Of a stretch of 64,000 bases of DNA, positions 50,828-59,998 are shown piece by piece. Under the pieces are notes generated by a model that saw only the letters and a program-made list of their open reading frames with translations, searched no databases and had not been told where the DNA came from. The translations under genes were made by a program, and so were the position numbers. This stretch comes from Massilia forsythiae (GTDB lineage: Bacteria > Pseudomonadota > Gammaproteobacteria > Burkholderiales > Burkholderiaceae_D). The DNA lies in NCBI RefSeq assembly GCF_012849555.1, contig NZ_CP051685.1, positions 2,108,001 through 2,172,000 of the forward strand, in the 5' to 3' direction. How positions within the stretch are numbered: position 1 is the first letter of the stretch; each line of letters opens with the position of its first letter.

Positions 50828-50855
50828 TGTCAGCGCTATACCGTTAGCGCTATCA
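50828..50855. promoter_or_regulatory. Paired LacI-type operator palindromes before gntK
   Basis: Two agcgct-centred sites stand 14 bp apart: tgtcagcgctatac and cgttagcgctatca. The ideal palindrome would be tgatagcgctatca, which is typical of LacI/GntR-type repressors. Their position next to the gntK start suggests repression of the gntK-TonB receptor-permease unit. A third copy is at 50998-51011. Confidence 0.55.
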
Positions 50856-50997
50856 TTTTGTTTGATGACAAGTCTTCAACAGGCTGGAAACTTTGTAAAG
50901 CACTATCCATGCTGCTTAGCAATAAGCCCGCAGCCGCTTTCATGCGGGCGGCATCCGCACGAGGCAAGGTTTAGCCGGGGCGCCGTGCCGATCCGGC

Positions 50998-51011
50998 GTT
51001 AGCGCTATCAA
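50998..51011. promoter_or_regulatory. Third LacI-type palindrome
   Basis: gttagcgctatcaa repeats the core of the gntK-proximal sites about 155 bp away. Two spaced sites allow DNA looping by a tetrameric repressor. The site lies between gntK and the end of the GH1-type gene. I see no gene in the 269-bp gap. Confidence 0.5.
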
Positions 51012-51075
51012 TTGTGCAGAGCCGCATGGTATCTCTTGAATGTTGTATTTGCAACATAGCCGGGCGAGCCGGCGC

Positions 51076-52278
51076 TCAGCGCAGGCAGATGAAGCCGTTG
51101 TCGACCTGGCTGCGCCAGGTGCGGATCAGGTTGCGGTAGGCGTCGCCGACCGGGCGCATGCGGCGCTCCAGGTCGAACAGGCCGTAGTGGTTGACGCGGC
51201 CGGCATCCTCGCCCAGCGAACTGTCCCAGTCGACCTGGTCGGTCAGGCTGTACCAGGTGAAGCCAAGGATGGGCACGCCGTCCGCCTTCAGCCGCAGCAG
51301 GTTCGACCACTGCTTTTCCAGCCACACGCGCGCATCCTTTTCGCCGGCTCCCTCGTCGCGGTTGTTGGTTTCGGTGTGCATGACCGGGATGCGGTAGCGG
51401 TCGTAGTACTGCTTGGTGATGACGTAGTAGCCGAACATCTCGCACACGTAGACCTTGCCGTCCGGGTAGACGATGTGCTCGTTGGTGGCGTAGTAGTCGT
51501 TGCCCATGATGCAGTGGGTCTTGACGCTGCGGTCGAGGAAGAAGTGGTATTCCTCGCGCGTCAGGCCGTTGTCCATCAGGTATTCGTAGGTGCGGCCGCT
51601 GACGTCGACGCCATAGGTGAAGTCCAGCGCCAGGAAGCGCAGCTCGTTCAGGTGGCGGGCGTGTTCCATGGCGTCGGGGCCGGACGGGTGGTAGTACTCC
51701 GACGATTCGCTCTGCACGAAGCGCGCCTCGGGCTGCACCTGCAGGATCGCCTCGGTGGCCAGGATATTCGCCCTGGCCAGGTGCTTGACGGCGGTGACGA
51801 AGGCGCGGTCGGTGGCTTGCCGCTCGTTCCACAGGCCCTTGCGCGCCGAAAACTTGGCGGCGACGTACATCTCGTTGACCGGCGTGTACAGCGCGACCCA
51901 GGGAAAGCGCTCGGCGAAGGCGCGCGCATACTCGGCGAAGTACTGCGGAAAATCCGGATTCTGAAAATCGCCGATCCAGTCGGGCACGCCGAAATGGCAC
52001 AAATCGACGATCGGGACCAGGCCCAGGCGCCTGATCTCGGCGAACACCTGGTCGGTGAATTCCCAGTCGTAGCGGCCCGGCCCCAGGTGGATGCGGTAGT
52101 ACGGCGGCCCGTAGCGCAGGGCGTCGACGCCGAGGGAATGCGCCAGCCCGAGGTCGTCCTTCCAGCGCCGGTAATGTCCGCTCTTTTCCATCTCGTCCAC
52201 GCGCTTAGACGTGCCGTCCGGCAGGCTGATCACCGGATAGCTGCTCTCGATCCCGGTGGCGAACAAAAACCTCTGCAT
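51076..52278 (-). CDS. Family 1-type glycosyl hydrolase (beta-glucosidase-like)
   Basis: A 400-residue cytoplasmic TIM-barrel. Probable acid/base Glu136 in YTPVNEMY and nucleophile Glu303 in VMHTETNN fit GH1 or a close clan-A relative, though the usual GH1 nucleophile motif TENG is altered. The sequence RWKDDLGLAHSLGVDALRYGPPY matches the GH1 barrel entry. It should cleave imported beta-glucosides or similar disaccharides. Start ATG 52278 with AAAGGAC upstream; the frame extends about 110 bp further without similarity. No signal peptide. It is first on the minus strand of the glycan locus. Confidence 0.82.
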   Translation of the reverse strand: MQRFLFATGIESSYPVISLPDGTSKRVDEMEKSGHYRRWKDDLGLAHSLGVDALRYGPPYYRIHLGPGRYDWEFTDQVFAEIRRLGLVPIVDLCHFGVPDWIGDFQNPDFPQYFAEYARAFAERFPWVALYTPVNEMYVAAKFSARKGLWNERQATDRAFVTAVKHLARANILATEAILQVQPEARFVQSESSEYYHPSGPDAMEHARHLNELRFLALDFTYGVDVSGRTYEYLMDNGLTREEYHFFLDRSVKTHCIMGNDYYATNEHIVYPDGKVYVCEMFGYYVITKQYYDRYRIPVMHTETNNRDEGAGEKDARVWLEKQWSNLLRLKADGVPILGFTWYSLTDQVDWDSSLGEDAGRVNHYGLFDLERRMRPVGDAYRNLIRTWRSQVDNGFICLR

Positions 52279-52362
52279 CGTCGTCCTTTCGTCGGCCGCC
52301 AGGGCCGGATTGGTGTGCTGGAGCAGGCGCGGCGGTACCGGCCTGGCGATACGGCATCTTAG

Positions 52363-52491
52363 CCGGAGCAAGCCGGATCCTCCGCACGCCAAGAAGTCAA
52401 TCGGACGGCGCCCATCGCCGGCGCCTACCGCGACTTCATCGTCCAGTTCAAGGCGCGCATGCAGGCGGCGGATGGCGAGGCCCGTAGCTGA
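52363..52491 (+). pseudogene. Possible C-terminal remnant of a lost gene
   Basis: On the plus strand a 42-codon stretch reads like a protein end (AGAYRDFIVQFKARMQAA, then a stop at 52489). It is preceded by an in-frame stop at 52360 and has no start. It lies between the convergent-looking GH1-type gene and the AraC gene. The source family is not recognisable to me. It could be chance. Confidence 0.2.
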
Positions 52492-52527
52492 ACCGATGTC
52501 GCGGCGCGCCGGCGCCGGGCGGCAGGG

Positions 52528-53373
52528 TCAGGCGCCAGGCGCCGGCGCTGCCGCTTCCTGGGTGCGCAGCCACTGGCGCGGCGACATGCCGATATTCTCG
52601 GTAAAGGCGCGCGTGAATGCGGGCGGGCTGGTGTAGCCGGTCTGCGCGCTCACCACCTTCACCGGCAGCCCGTTGCGCAGCAGCTTGCAGGCCAGGCCGA
52701 TGCGCCAGCGCGTCAGGTATTCCACGGGCGGGGTGCCGACCACGGTGCGGAAATGTTCGGTGAAGCGGGCGCGCGACATGCCGGCCAGCCGCGCCAGCGA
52801 TTGCAGTTGCCAGGACTCGTGCGGGCGGCCGTGCATGGCGTCGAGTACCGGACCCAGCTGGCGATCGGCCAGGCCGGCCAGGGCGCCGGCGTGCAGGTGG
52901 CCCTGGTCGAACTCGTGGCGGATGACCTGGATCATCAGCACGTCGCACAGGCGGTCGAGGATCACCGCGCGTCCCTGCGCTTCCACGGCGGCTTCGGCGA
53001 ACAGCAGGTCGAGCGTGTGGCGCATCGGCGCCATCCCGGCCAGGGGAATGCACATGCACTCGGGCAGGGCGCGCGCCAGCGGATTGGCGCCGCCGTCCTG
53101 GAAGGCGATGGTGGCGCACAGCAGCGTCGCCGCGGCGCCGTCCGGTACGCTCAGCCGGTGCGCCATCCCGCGCGGATAGAACACCATCGACGGCTCGTCC
53201 ACGCGCAGCAGTTCGCCGTGCGCATGCTCGAACACCACCGGACCCTGCCGCACCAGGTGCAGGTGGCCGGCGGCGCCGTCTGCCTGGAACTGGTTCGTAT
53301 CGCAAAAATCGCCGTTGAAGAACACGCGCGCATTGAAGGTGAAGCGGCCGATCAGTGTCGAGAGCTTGTCCAT
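52528..53373 (-). CDS. AraC-family transcriptional regulator
   Basis: A 281-residue regulator with an N-terminal cupin-type sensory domain (about 1-170; [14 protein letters not shown]) and a C-terminal AraC double helix-turn-helix (about 190-275; [17 protein letters not shown] and [12 protein letters not shown]). The cupin of this type is common in regulators of small-molecule or aldehyde response. It may control the glycan locus that follows on the same strand, but its palindromes are LacI-like, so a separate role is possible. Confidence 0.9.
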   Translation of the reverse strand: MDKLSTLIGRFTFNARVFFNGDFCDTNQFQADGAAGHLHLVRQGPVVFEHAHGELLRVDEPSMVFYPRGMAHRLSVPDGAAATLLCATIAFQDGGANPLARALPECMCIPLAGMAPMRHTLDLLFAEAAVEAQGRAVILDRLCDVLMIQVIRHEFDQGHLHAGALAGLADRQLGPVLDAMHGRPHESWQLQSLARLAGMSRARFTEHFRTVVGTPPVEYLTRWRIGLACKLLRNGLPVKVVSAQTGYTSPPAFTRAFTENIGMSPRQWLRTQEAAAPAPGA

Positions 53374-53560
53374 GCTTTTAGGGTCAATACCGGTCAGCCA
53401 TCTATTCTGGACGATTCGTAATATTTCCGCACGGAAAAACTTGGCCGTTTCAACGACAATACAACGTTCGGCAAGAGGGATTTTGCCGATACGTCACCCC
53501 GGCGAGCGCCGGCGCCGCCCGTCCTGCCTTTTTCCGCGCCGTTCTTCCGAATCTGAACCG

Positions 53561-55222
53561 ATGAGACATTTCCGTATCAAATACGTCATCACGTCCGTTG
53601 TCGCCCTGTTGATCGGCGTAGTGCTGGCCGTGGGCGCACTCGGCTACACCACCACCAAGCACGCCGTGTCCGTGCTGGAAGGCATGTCGCTGCGCGACGC
53701 GCGCCAGCAAGTCATGATCAACACGCTGATGCTGCACATGGAAACCAACCGCAGCCAGCTGTTGCAGGCGCTGCAGCACAACCCCGGCACCGATTATGCC
53801 AAGATGCACGATCACCCGTTGACGGTGCACTTCAAGCAGATCGCCGACAACACCGGCGCGCTGCAACGGGCGCGCGCCGAATTCGACGCCTCGCTGCAAG
53901 ATCCCGAGGCGCGCGAGCTGGTGCGCAAATGGATCGATGCCAGCGCCGGCCTCGGCGTGCAGGCCATCGGCGCGGCCGCCAGGGCCATCGAAGGCGGGCA
54001 GTGGGACGAGGCCGAGCGCATCCTGATCCAGGACGTCAATCCGACCTACAAGAAGGCCCAGCCCTTGTATGCCGAACTGCAGGCCTTCCTCGGCAAGCGC
54101 AGCCACGACAATGCGCAACTGGCGCATACCCAGACCACCGACCGCGAAATCATCATGCTGGCGGCGGTCGCGCTCGGCTGCCTGGCCGGCGTGGCGGCGG
54201 CAATCTTCCTGTCGCGCAGCATCGGCACGCCGCTGCAGCAGGCGGTCGCCATCGCCCGCCGCGTCGCCCAGGGCGACCTGAGCGGCGCGATCGAAGTGGA
54301 CTCGCGCAACGAGTTCGGCCAGCTGCTGGCGGCCCTGCGCGACATGAATGCCTCCCTGGCCAACATCGTCGGCGAAGTGCGCACCGGCACAGACACCATC
54401 GCCGCCGCCTCGACCCAGATCAGCGCCGGCAACATGGACTTGTCCTCGCGCACCGAGCGCCAGGCCGGCACGCTGGAAGAGACCGCCGCCTCGGTGGAGG
54501 AACTCAGCGCCACCGTCAAGCAGAACGCCGACAACGCGCACCAGGCCAACGGCCTGGCGAACGCGGCGTCGGAAGTCGCCTTGAAAGGCGGCGCCGCGGT
54601 CACGCAGGTGGTCGAAACCATGGGCGCGATCAACGCCTCGGCGCGCAAGATCGTCGACATCATCGCCGTCATCGACGGCATCGCCTTCCAGACCAACATC
54701 CTGGCGCTGAACGCGGCCGTCGAGGCGGCGCGCGCCGGCGAACAAGGCCGCGGCTTCGCCGTGGTGGCCGGCGAAGTGCGCAGCCTGGCCCAGCGCGCGG
54801 CGGCGGCGGCCAGGGAAGTCAAGGAACTGATCTCGGATTCGGTCGAGAAGGTCGACAGCGGCAGCCGCCTGGTGGACCAGGCCGGCGCCACCATGCGCGA
54901 AGTGTGCGACAGCATCCACCGCGTGGCCGACATCATGGGCGACATCACCAGCGCCAGCCAGGAACAGCGCGCGGGCATCGAGCAGATCCACGATGCCATC
55001 AGCCAGCTGGACCGCGTGACCCAGCAGAACGCCGCCATGGTCGAGGAAGCGGCCGGCGCCGCGCAGGCGCTGCAGGACCGCGCCGGCGGCCTGGCGCGCC
55101 TGGTGAGCGTGTTCCGCCTGGATGTGCGCGAGCATGCGGCGGCGGGCGCAGCCGTCGCCGTCGCGCTCTCGCCAGCGCCGGCGCCGGCGCGTGCGCGGCC
55201 GACGGCGCGCCTGGCGGCGTAA
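53561..55222 (+). CDS. Methyl-accepting chemotaxis protein
   Basis: A 553-residue chemoreceptor. TM1 is about 8-30, a four-helix-type periplasmic sensor follows to about 190, TM2 is about 197-217, then a HAMP domain ([19 protein letters not shown]) and a signalling helix with the family hairpin ([20 protein letters not shown]). The hairpin appears as a 36-heptad-type receptor common in Burkholderiales. The C-terminus ends in an Ala/Pro-rich stretch without a CheR-docking pentapeptide I recognise. Start ATG 53561. It probably senses a small molecule outside the cell; the ligand is unknown. Confidence 0.93.
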   Translation: MRHFRIKYVITSVVALLIGVVLAVGALGYTTTKHAVSVLEGMSLRDARQQVMINTLMLHMETNRSQLLQALQHNPGTDYAKMHDHPLTVHFKQIADNTGALQRARAEFDASLQDPEARELVRKWIDASAGLGVQAIGAAARAIEGGQWDEAERILIQDVNPTYKKAQPLYAELQAFLGKRSHDNAQLAHTQTTDREIIMLAAVALGCLAGVAAAIFLSRSIGTPLQQAVAIARRVAQGDLSGAIEVDSRNEFGQLLAALRDMNASLANIVGEVRTGTDTIAAASTQISAGNMDLSSRTERQAGTLEETAASVEELSATVKQNADNAHQANGLANAASEVALKGGAAVTQVVETMGAINASARKIVDIIAVIDGIAFQTNILALNAAVEAARAGEQGRGFAVVAGEVRSLAQRAAAAAREVKELISDSVEKVDSGSRLVDQAGATMREVCDSIHRVADIMGDITSASQEQRAGIEQIHDAISQLDRVTQQNAAMVEEAAGAAQALQDRAGGLARLVSVFRLDVREHAAAGAAVAVALSPAPAPARARPTARLAA

Positions 55223-55237
55223 GGGGTGCATGCACGC

Positions 55238-55258
55238 GGCGGGCAGTGTCCCGCCTTT
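55238..55258 (+). terminator. Hairpin after the chemoreceptor gene
   Basis: The stem ggcggg/cccgcc with a 6-nt loop is followed by TTT, 15 bp after the stop. A weak intrinsic terminator. Confidence 0.45.
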
Positions 55259-55350
55259 GCGCTGTGCCAAGCGACAGTGCAAGTCCCCGAACTCCAGCAC
55301 GCTTCAAGGCTCCAAGCAACTCCGCTTGATTCGTTCAGAACGGAGTCGTC

Positions 55351-56064
55351 ATGCCAGCCGAAACCGGCGCCACATCCGCTACAGGGACATCCGCTACAGG
55401 ACCATCCGCTACAGGACCATCTGCCCCGGGCGCATCCACCGCGGCCGTTGCCACGATCGGCGCTTCCATCACCGCCTTCCACGACCGCCAATTGCGCGAG
55501 CGCGACTGGCCGATGCTGTCCCACGCCCAGCCCTCGTCCAGCCTGTGGCAATGGATCGACGCCAATCACCGCTACAACGGCTTGTTGTGGCGCGAGGAAG
55601 ACCGCGCGCGCCGGCGCGACGCGCCGCCGGACGACATCGCCGCCGGCAAGCGCCTGATCGACCGCTACAACCAGCGCCGCAACGATGCGGTGGAAGCCAT
55701 CGACGAAGCGCTGCTGGCCACGCTGGAACACGTCGTTGCGCGGCCCGAGGCCAGGCTGTCGAGCGAGACCGCGGGCGCCATGATCGACCGCCTGTCGATC
55801 CTGTCCCTCAAAATCCACCACATGCGCGCGCAGGCCCTGCGGCTGGACGCCGGCGGGCACCACGTGCGCGCCTGCGCCGCCAAGCTGGAGCGCCTGCAAG
55901 GGCAGCGCCGCGACCTGCAGTCCTGCCTGGACGCGCTGCTGGACGAGGCGCGCGCCGGACACGCCTATTTCAAGCTGTACCGCCAGTTCAAGATGTACAA
56001 CGATCCGGCGCTGAATCCCTGGCTGAACGGGCAGGCGGCGGGCGGCGGCAGGACGGCGCCATGA
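55351..56064 (+). CDS. DUF4254 domain protein
   Basis: A 237-residue helical protein. The first ~30 residues are Ser/Ala/Thr/Gly-rich and built from a 15-bp repeat; residues 40-225 match DUF4254 ([50 protein letters not shown]). This family sits beside glycosyltransferases of surface polysaccharides and has no established activity. No signal peptide. Coupled by ATGA to the GT2 gene, so a shared process is very likely. Confidence 0.85.
   Translation: MPAETGATSATGTSATGPSATGPSAPGASTAAVATIGASITAFHDRQLRERDWPMLSHAQPSSSLWQWIDANHRYNGLLWREEDRARRRDAPPDDIAAGKRLIDRYNQRRNDAVEAIDEALLATLEHVVARPEARLSSETAGAMIDRLSILSLKIHHMRAQALRLDAGGHHVRACAAKLERLQGQRRDLQSCLDALLDEARAGHAYFKLYRQFKMYNDPALNPWLNGQAAGGGRTAP
55372..55431 (+). 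repeat. 15-bp tandem repeat at the DUF4254 N-terminus
   Basis: Four consecutive 15-bp units based on acatccgctacagga (three close to identical, the fourth diverged) encode [10 protein letters not shown] pentapeptides. It is not a CRISPR: there are no spacers. Confidence 0.85.
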
Positions 56065-56981
56065 GCCGCCTGGCCGGGGAGGGAGCGGCCGGGACGGGCG
56101 ACGCCGGCGGCGCCGGCATGCGCGCCGCGCCGGGCATGCCGGCCGGCGCTACCATCGACGTACTGGTGCCGACTTGCAACCGCCCGGCCGCGCTGGCCGT
56201 CACCCTGACCGCGCTGGGCGGCCAGACCTGGCCCAAGCTGCGCATCGTCGTGGCCGACCAGTCGGACGATGCCGGCGCCTTCGAACGGGCCGAAGTGCAG
56301 GCCGTGCTGCGCTACCTGCGCGCCACCGGCCGCGTGGTGGAGACCTTCGTACGCCCGCGCCGGGGCATGGCCGAGCAGCGCGCTTTTTTGCTGGCGCAGG
56401 TGCGCTCGGCATATTGCCTGTTCCTCGACGACGACGTCATTCTCGAACCCGGCATGGTCGCGCGCCTGCATGCGGTACTGCGCGCCGAGCGCTGCGGCTT
56501 CGTCGGCAGCGCGCTGCACGGCCTGAGTTATCTCGGCCAGTTGCGGCCGGCGCAGGAAGCCATCGAATTCTGGGACGGCCCGGTCAGGCCGGAAGCGGTG
56601 CGTCCCGGCAGCACGGCCTGGGCGCGCCACCACCTGCACAGCGCCGCCAACCTGTTCCACGTGCAAACGCGCCTGGCCACCGGCGATACCGCGGTGCGGC
56701 GCTACAAGATCGCCTGGGTCGGCGGCTGCGTGCTGTTCGACACCTTTTTGCTGCGCGCCGCCGGCGGCTTCGACTTCTGGCAGGAATTGCCGCCCCAGCA
56801 TTGCGGCGAGGACGTGCTCGCCCAGCAGCGCGTAATGGCGCGCTACGGCGGTTGCGCCATCCTGCCGTCCGGCGCCTACCACATGGAATTGCCGACCACG
56901 GTCACCGCGCGCAGCGTCGATGCGCCGTACGTGCTGTCGCTGGAACGCCATCCGGCGCGCCGCTCCAGGACGCTCGAGTGA
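56061..56981 (+). CDS. Glycosyltransferase family 2
   Basis: A 306-residue GT-A glycosyltransferase. The nucleotide-sugar site is seen as [17 protein letters not shown] (33-49), ADQSDD (65-70) and metal-binding DDD at 123-125 (LFLDDDVIL). A catalytic base candidate is in [12 protein letters not shown]. It transfers a sugar from an NDP-sugar in surface glycan assembly; the donor is unknown. A Gly/Ala-rich N-terminal stretch (1-28) precedes the fold. Coupled by ATGA upstream and GTGA downstream. Confidence 0.88.
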   Translation: MSRLAGEGAAGTGDAGGAGMRAAPGMPAGATIDVLVPTCNRPAALAVTLTALGGQTWPKLRIVVADQSDDAGAFERAEVQAVLRYLRATGRVVETFVRPRRGMAEQRAFLLAQVRSAYCLFLDDDVILEPGMVARLHAVLRAERCGFVGSALHGLSYLGQLRPAQEAIEFWDGPVRPEAVRPGSTAWARHHLHSAANLFHVQTRLATGDTAVRRYKIAWVGGCVLFDTFLLRAAGGFDFWQELPPQHCGEDVLAQQRVMARYGGCAILPSGAYHMELPTTVTARSVDAPYVLSLERHPARRSRTLE

Positions 56982-57778
56982 GCGTCGGCGCGCGCGCGCC
57001 GGATGCGGCGGCGCTGGACTGCTCGCTGCCCTGGCGCGAACCGGTGAACCGCCGCCTGGCGTTGCTGGAAATCGCCGGGCTGGCGGGCGCCTGGCCGACG
57101 TACCTGCCGCTGCCCGAACTGGCGCTCACGCCGGCCGACCGGATCGAGGCGGCGCGCGCCGTGGCGCCAGGCGCCGGCGAAAGGTTGGTGCTGCTGCAGC
57201 CGGGCGCGAGCGACCCGCGCCGCCGCTGGCCGGCGCGCTGCTTCGCCCAACTCGGCGACATGCTGGCGCGGGACGGCGCGCGCATCGTCGTCAACGGTTC
57301 CGCGCAGGAAGCGGGGCTGGTGGCGGAGGTGGCCGGACACATGCATCATCCGGCCACGACGCTGGCGGGCCCACTGGCGCCGGCACCCGTGCCTGCACCT
57401 GCGCCTGCGCCTGGCCTGGACGGCACCGCGAGCGCGCTCGGCCTGGGCGGGCTGTGCGGCCTGCTGGCGCGGGCGGCGCTGGTGGTGTCGAACGATACCG
57501 GACCCCTGCACCTGGCGCTGGCGCTGGGCGTGCCCTGCGTCGGCATCTTCTGGCTGACCAACCTGGTCGAGGGCATGCCCCTGCGTCCGTCCGGCCTGCA
57601 CGCCGCGCTGGCGACGCGCACGCGCTGTCCGGTATGCGGGCAGGACAACCTGGCGCGCCGCTGTGCGCACGACGCCAGCTTCGTGGACGAGGTGAGGGTG
57701 GCCGAGGTTGCCGGCCTGGCGCGCGCGGCGCTGGCGCAACGCCGCCGTGTGCAAACCGGCTCGATCGATCGTGGCTGA
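56978..57778 (+). CDS. Half-length glycosyltransferase family 9 (heptosyltransferase-like)
   Basis: A 266-residue protein that matches the C-terminal, nucleotide-sugar-binding half of GT9 enzymes: LLQPGASDPRRRWPARCFAQ and NDTGPLHLALALGVPCVGIF. The N-terminal acceptor domain (about 150 residues in a complete GT9) is missing; the first ~55 residues do not resemble it. A Pro/Ala repeat interrupts the core (about 128-142). Start GTG 56978 overlaps the GT2 stop. A full-length GT9 lies convergent at 57817. It may be a remnant, or work with the GT2 partner. Confidence 0.72.
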   Translation: MSVGARAPDAAALDCSLPWREPVNRRLALLEIAGLAGAWPTYLPLPELALTPADRIEAARAVAPGAGERLVLLQPGASDPRRRWPARCFAQLGDMLARDGARIVVNGSAQEAGLVAEVAGHMHHPATTLAGPLAPAPVPAPAPAPGLDGTASALGLGGLCGLLARAALVVSNDTGPLHLALALGVPCVGIFWLTNLVEGMPLRPSGLHAALATRTRCPVCGQDNLARRCAHDASFVDEVRVAEVAGLARAALAQRRRVQTGSIDRG

Positions 57779-57816
57779 ATGCCGCCGATGGTTGCCGGGC
57801 GCGCCCGGCGCCGTCG

Positions 57817-58893
57817 TCACCAGTATGGCCACATGCCGACCGTACGCTGCCGGCTGGGCGCCGTGCCCGCCAACAAGGCGCGCGCATGCTGCAGCACGAC
57901 GGCGGTGCGCTCCGCGCCCGGGTCCCAGATGCAGCGGTGCGCATGGCGGTCGAGCGGCGCCCAGCGCGCGATGTCCGCCTTGCTGAAAATGACCACGCTC
58001 TTGAGCTTCAGGCCGGCGGCGATGTGGGACACGCCGGTGTCGTTGCACAGCAGCAGGCGCGCATCGCGCATCAGGACGGCCATGGCGCCGATCGAGATCG
58101 GCGCGGCCGCATCGAGCGCGGGCTGCTGCGTGTGCATGCGGGCCGCCACCTCGGCGGTGAGGTCGGTTTCCTGCGGCGATCCGGTCAGCACCGGCCGCAG
58201 TCCGAATTCCTCCGCCAGGCGTTCGCCGACCTCGGCAAAATGCCGCGCCGGCCAGCATTTGTCGCGCTGGCGCGCGCCGGGGTGGATGCAGAAGTAGTCT
58301 CCCGGCTGCAGGCCGCGCCGCAAGCCGCTGGCATCGAGTTCGTCCTCGTCGCGGCGCAGCAGCGGAAATTCCAGGTGCGCCCCGTCCGCCCTGGCGCCGA
58401 GCTGCCGCATCAGGGACAGCAGGCGCTCGGGTTCGGCCCCGGTGTCGGGATAGGTGAACAGCGCGGTGTGCTCGCGCGCGACCGGCTCGCCGCGGCAAAA
58501 GCCGGCCATCGCCTCGGCGCCGAAACCGCCGACGATGTCGTTGCTGACGGCGCCGTTGCCGTGCAGCTGGATCGCCAGCGCGAAACGGCGCGCGCACAGG
58601 CTGCTGTAGAAACCGGTGAGCAGTTCGTGCCGCACCGGCTGTTCCGGCAGCAGGGGATGGCCGGGAAAGGGAATGAATTCGTCGACGTACTGCGCGAAGC
58701 GCTCGGCGAATTGCTGCGCCCACGGCAAGCCGACCAGCGCGATGCGGGCGCGCGGCAGCGCGGCGCGCAGCGCCCGCAGCGCCGGCACCGCGCACAGCAT
58801 GTCGCCGAGCTGCAGGGCGCGGAACACGACGACGGTGGACGGGGCCAGGCGTTGCAGCAGGGAACGGCGGTACATATCGACTTGCTCCGTCAT
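57817..58893 (-). CDS. Glycosyltransferase family 9 (heptosyltransferase-like), full length
   Basis: A 358-residue GT9 with both halves: the N-terminal acceptor domain starts VVVFRALQLGDMLCAVPALRALR, with ALVGLPWAQQF; the C-terminal donor domain carries IHPGARQRDKCWPARHF and CNDTGVSHIAAGLK. It resembles ADP-heptose:LPS heptosyltransferases and related inner-core enzymes. It lies 7 nt after the carbamoyltransferase on the minus strand, so the two form an operon. Its end is convergent with the half-length GT9. Confidence 0.88.
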   Translation of the reverse strand: MTEQVDMYRRSLLQRLAPSTVVVFRALQLGDMLCAVPALRALRAALPRARIALVGLPWAQQFAERFAQYVDEFIPFPGHPLLPEQPVRHELLTGFYSSLCARRFALAIQLHGNGAVSNDIVGGFGAEAMAGFCRGEPVAREHTALFTYPDTGAEPERLLSLMRQLGARADGAHLEFPLLRRDEDELDASGLRRGLQPGDYFCIHPGARQRDKCWPARHFAEVGERLAEEFGLRPVLTGSPQETDLTAEVAARMHTQQPALDAAAPISIGAMAVLMRDARLLLCNDTGVSHIAAGLKLKSVVIFSKADIARWAPLDRHAHRCIWDPGAERTAVVLQHARALLAGTAPSRQRTVGMWPYW

Positions 58894-58900
58894 CGGCCCA

Positions 58901-59833
58901 TCATGCGGGCAGCTCCGGTTCGCTGCGCTTGGTCACCAGGAACGGCGGCAGTGCCAGCGCGTGCAGCGGCATGCGGCAAAAGGCGGCCAGCGCCTCGGAC
59001 GGCGTTTCCACGATCGGTTCGTCCTTGCCGTTGAACGGGGTGTTGAGCAGGATCGGCACGCCGGTACGCGCTTCGAAGCCGGCCAGCAGGCGGCGCAGCA
59101 AGGGGTCGTCGTCGGCGCCGACGGTCTGCAGGCGCGCCGTGCCGTCGACGTGGGTGACGGCCGCCACCTGCGGCACCGCGGACGCGCGCAGCGGTGCCGT
59201 GAACTGCATGAAGGGAGACGGGCTAGGCAGGTCGAACCAGGCGGCCGCGCGCTCTTCGAGCACCGCCGCGGCCAGCGGACGGAACCATTCGCGCCCCTTG
59301 ACGCGCGCATTGATCCAGTCGCCCATGGCGGCGCGGCGCGGATCGGCCAGGATGCTGCGGTGGCCCAGCGCGCGCGGTCCGAATTCGCTCGCGCCCTGGA
59401 TCAGGCCGAGCACGCGCTGGCCGGCCAGCAGGTCGAGCATGCGCCTGGCCAGGGCGCCGGGGTCGGGTAGGTAATCGACCCGGATGTCGTCGCGCCCGGC
59501 CAGCGCCGCCTCGACGGCGAGCGGCGGCAGGTGCATGGTGTGCGCATCGCCGTGCGGCGCCAGGTCGGTCACCTTGCCTTCGTTGCCTTCTCCGGGGAAC
59601 AGCGCTTGCGTCAACAGGGAATAAAACATGCCGAGCCCGACCGGGTGCGCATCGTCGCGCTCCCACACCTGCTTGCCGATGCACAGCACGCGCTCGCGGT
59701 CGGCACGGTAGAACGACGTCGTTTCGCGCCAGTCGCCCGGCACGTAGGCGGCGCCGCTCCAGTGCTCGGTCAGCTCGCTCACCGGGCTGCCGAGCACCAG
59801 GGGCGCGCCGGACGCGTTGGCGGCATCGTTCAT
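58901..59833 (-). CDS. Half-length carbamoyltransferase (NodU/CmcH family)
   Basis: A 310-residue protein equal to roughly the second half of a normal ~570-residue O-carbamoyltransferase. Present: the end of the Kae1-like domain (SPVSELTEHWSGAAYVPGDW) and the conserved C-terminal carbamoyl-adenylate domain (LIQGASEFGPRALGHRSI at 144-161, FRPLAAAVLEE). Missing: the N-terminal ~250 residues with the carbamoyl-phosphate-hydrolysing site. Start ATG 59833 has a strong AAGGAGAA, so it is translated as a half-protein. Carbamoylation of surface sugars is the family role; activity of this form is uncertain. Confidence 0.75.
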   Translation of the reverse strand: MNDAANASGAPLVLGSPVSELTEHWSGAAYVPGDWRETTSFYRADRERVLCIGKQVWERDDAHPVGLGMFYSLLTQALFPGEGNEGKVTDLAPHGDAHTMHLPPLAVEAALAGRDDIRVDYLPDPGALARRMLDLLAGQRVLGLIQGASEFGPRALGHRSILADPRRAAMGDWINARVKGREWFRPLAAAVLEERAAAWFDLPSPSPFMQFTAPLRASAVPQVAAVTHVDGTARLQTVGADDDPLLRRLLAGFEARTGVPILLNTPFNGKDEPIVETPSEALAAFCRMPLHALALPPFLVTKRSEPELPA

Positions 59834-59998
59834 CGTGTTCTCCTTGTCGAGGGCGATCGGATATGGTCCACGGTCCAGCCAACATTGGAGCCCGGCAGGC
59901 GCGATTGGTTCAGCGGTACGGCGCATGGCCGAAGCCGTCGCGCCAAAGGCGCTATCATCGCAAATCATTCACCGGAAACCTGGATACCTGGACCTGTC

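Noticed and set aside
50842..50855. CRP-type site upstream of gntK
   Set aside because: The palindrome centre is agcgct, not a TGTGA-N6-TCACA pattern; LacI-type is the better fit.
55372..55431. CRISPR array
   Set aside because: Units are 15 bp, contiguous and in frame, with no spacers and no cas genes.
57794..57809. Palindrome gccgggcgcgcccggc between the two GT9 genes
   Set aside because: It is self-complementary without a loop or T-run; GC-rich convergent spacers often show this.
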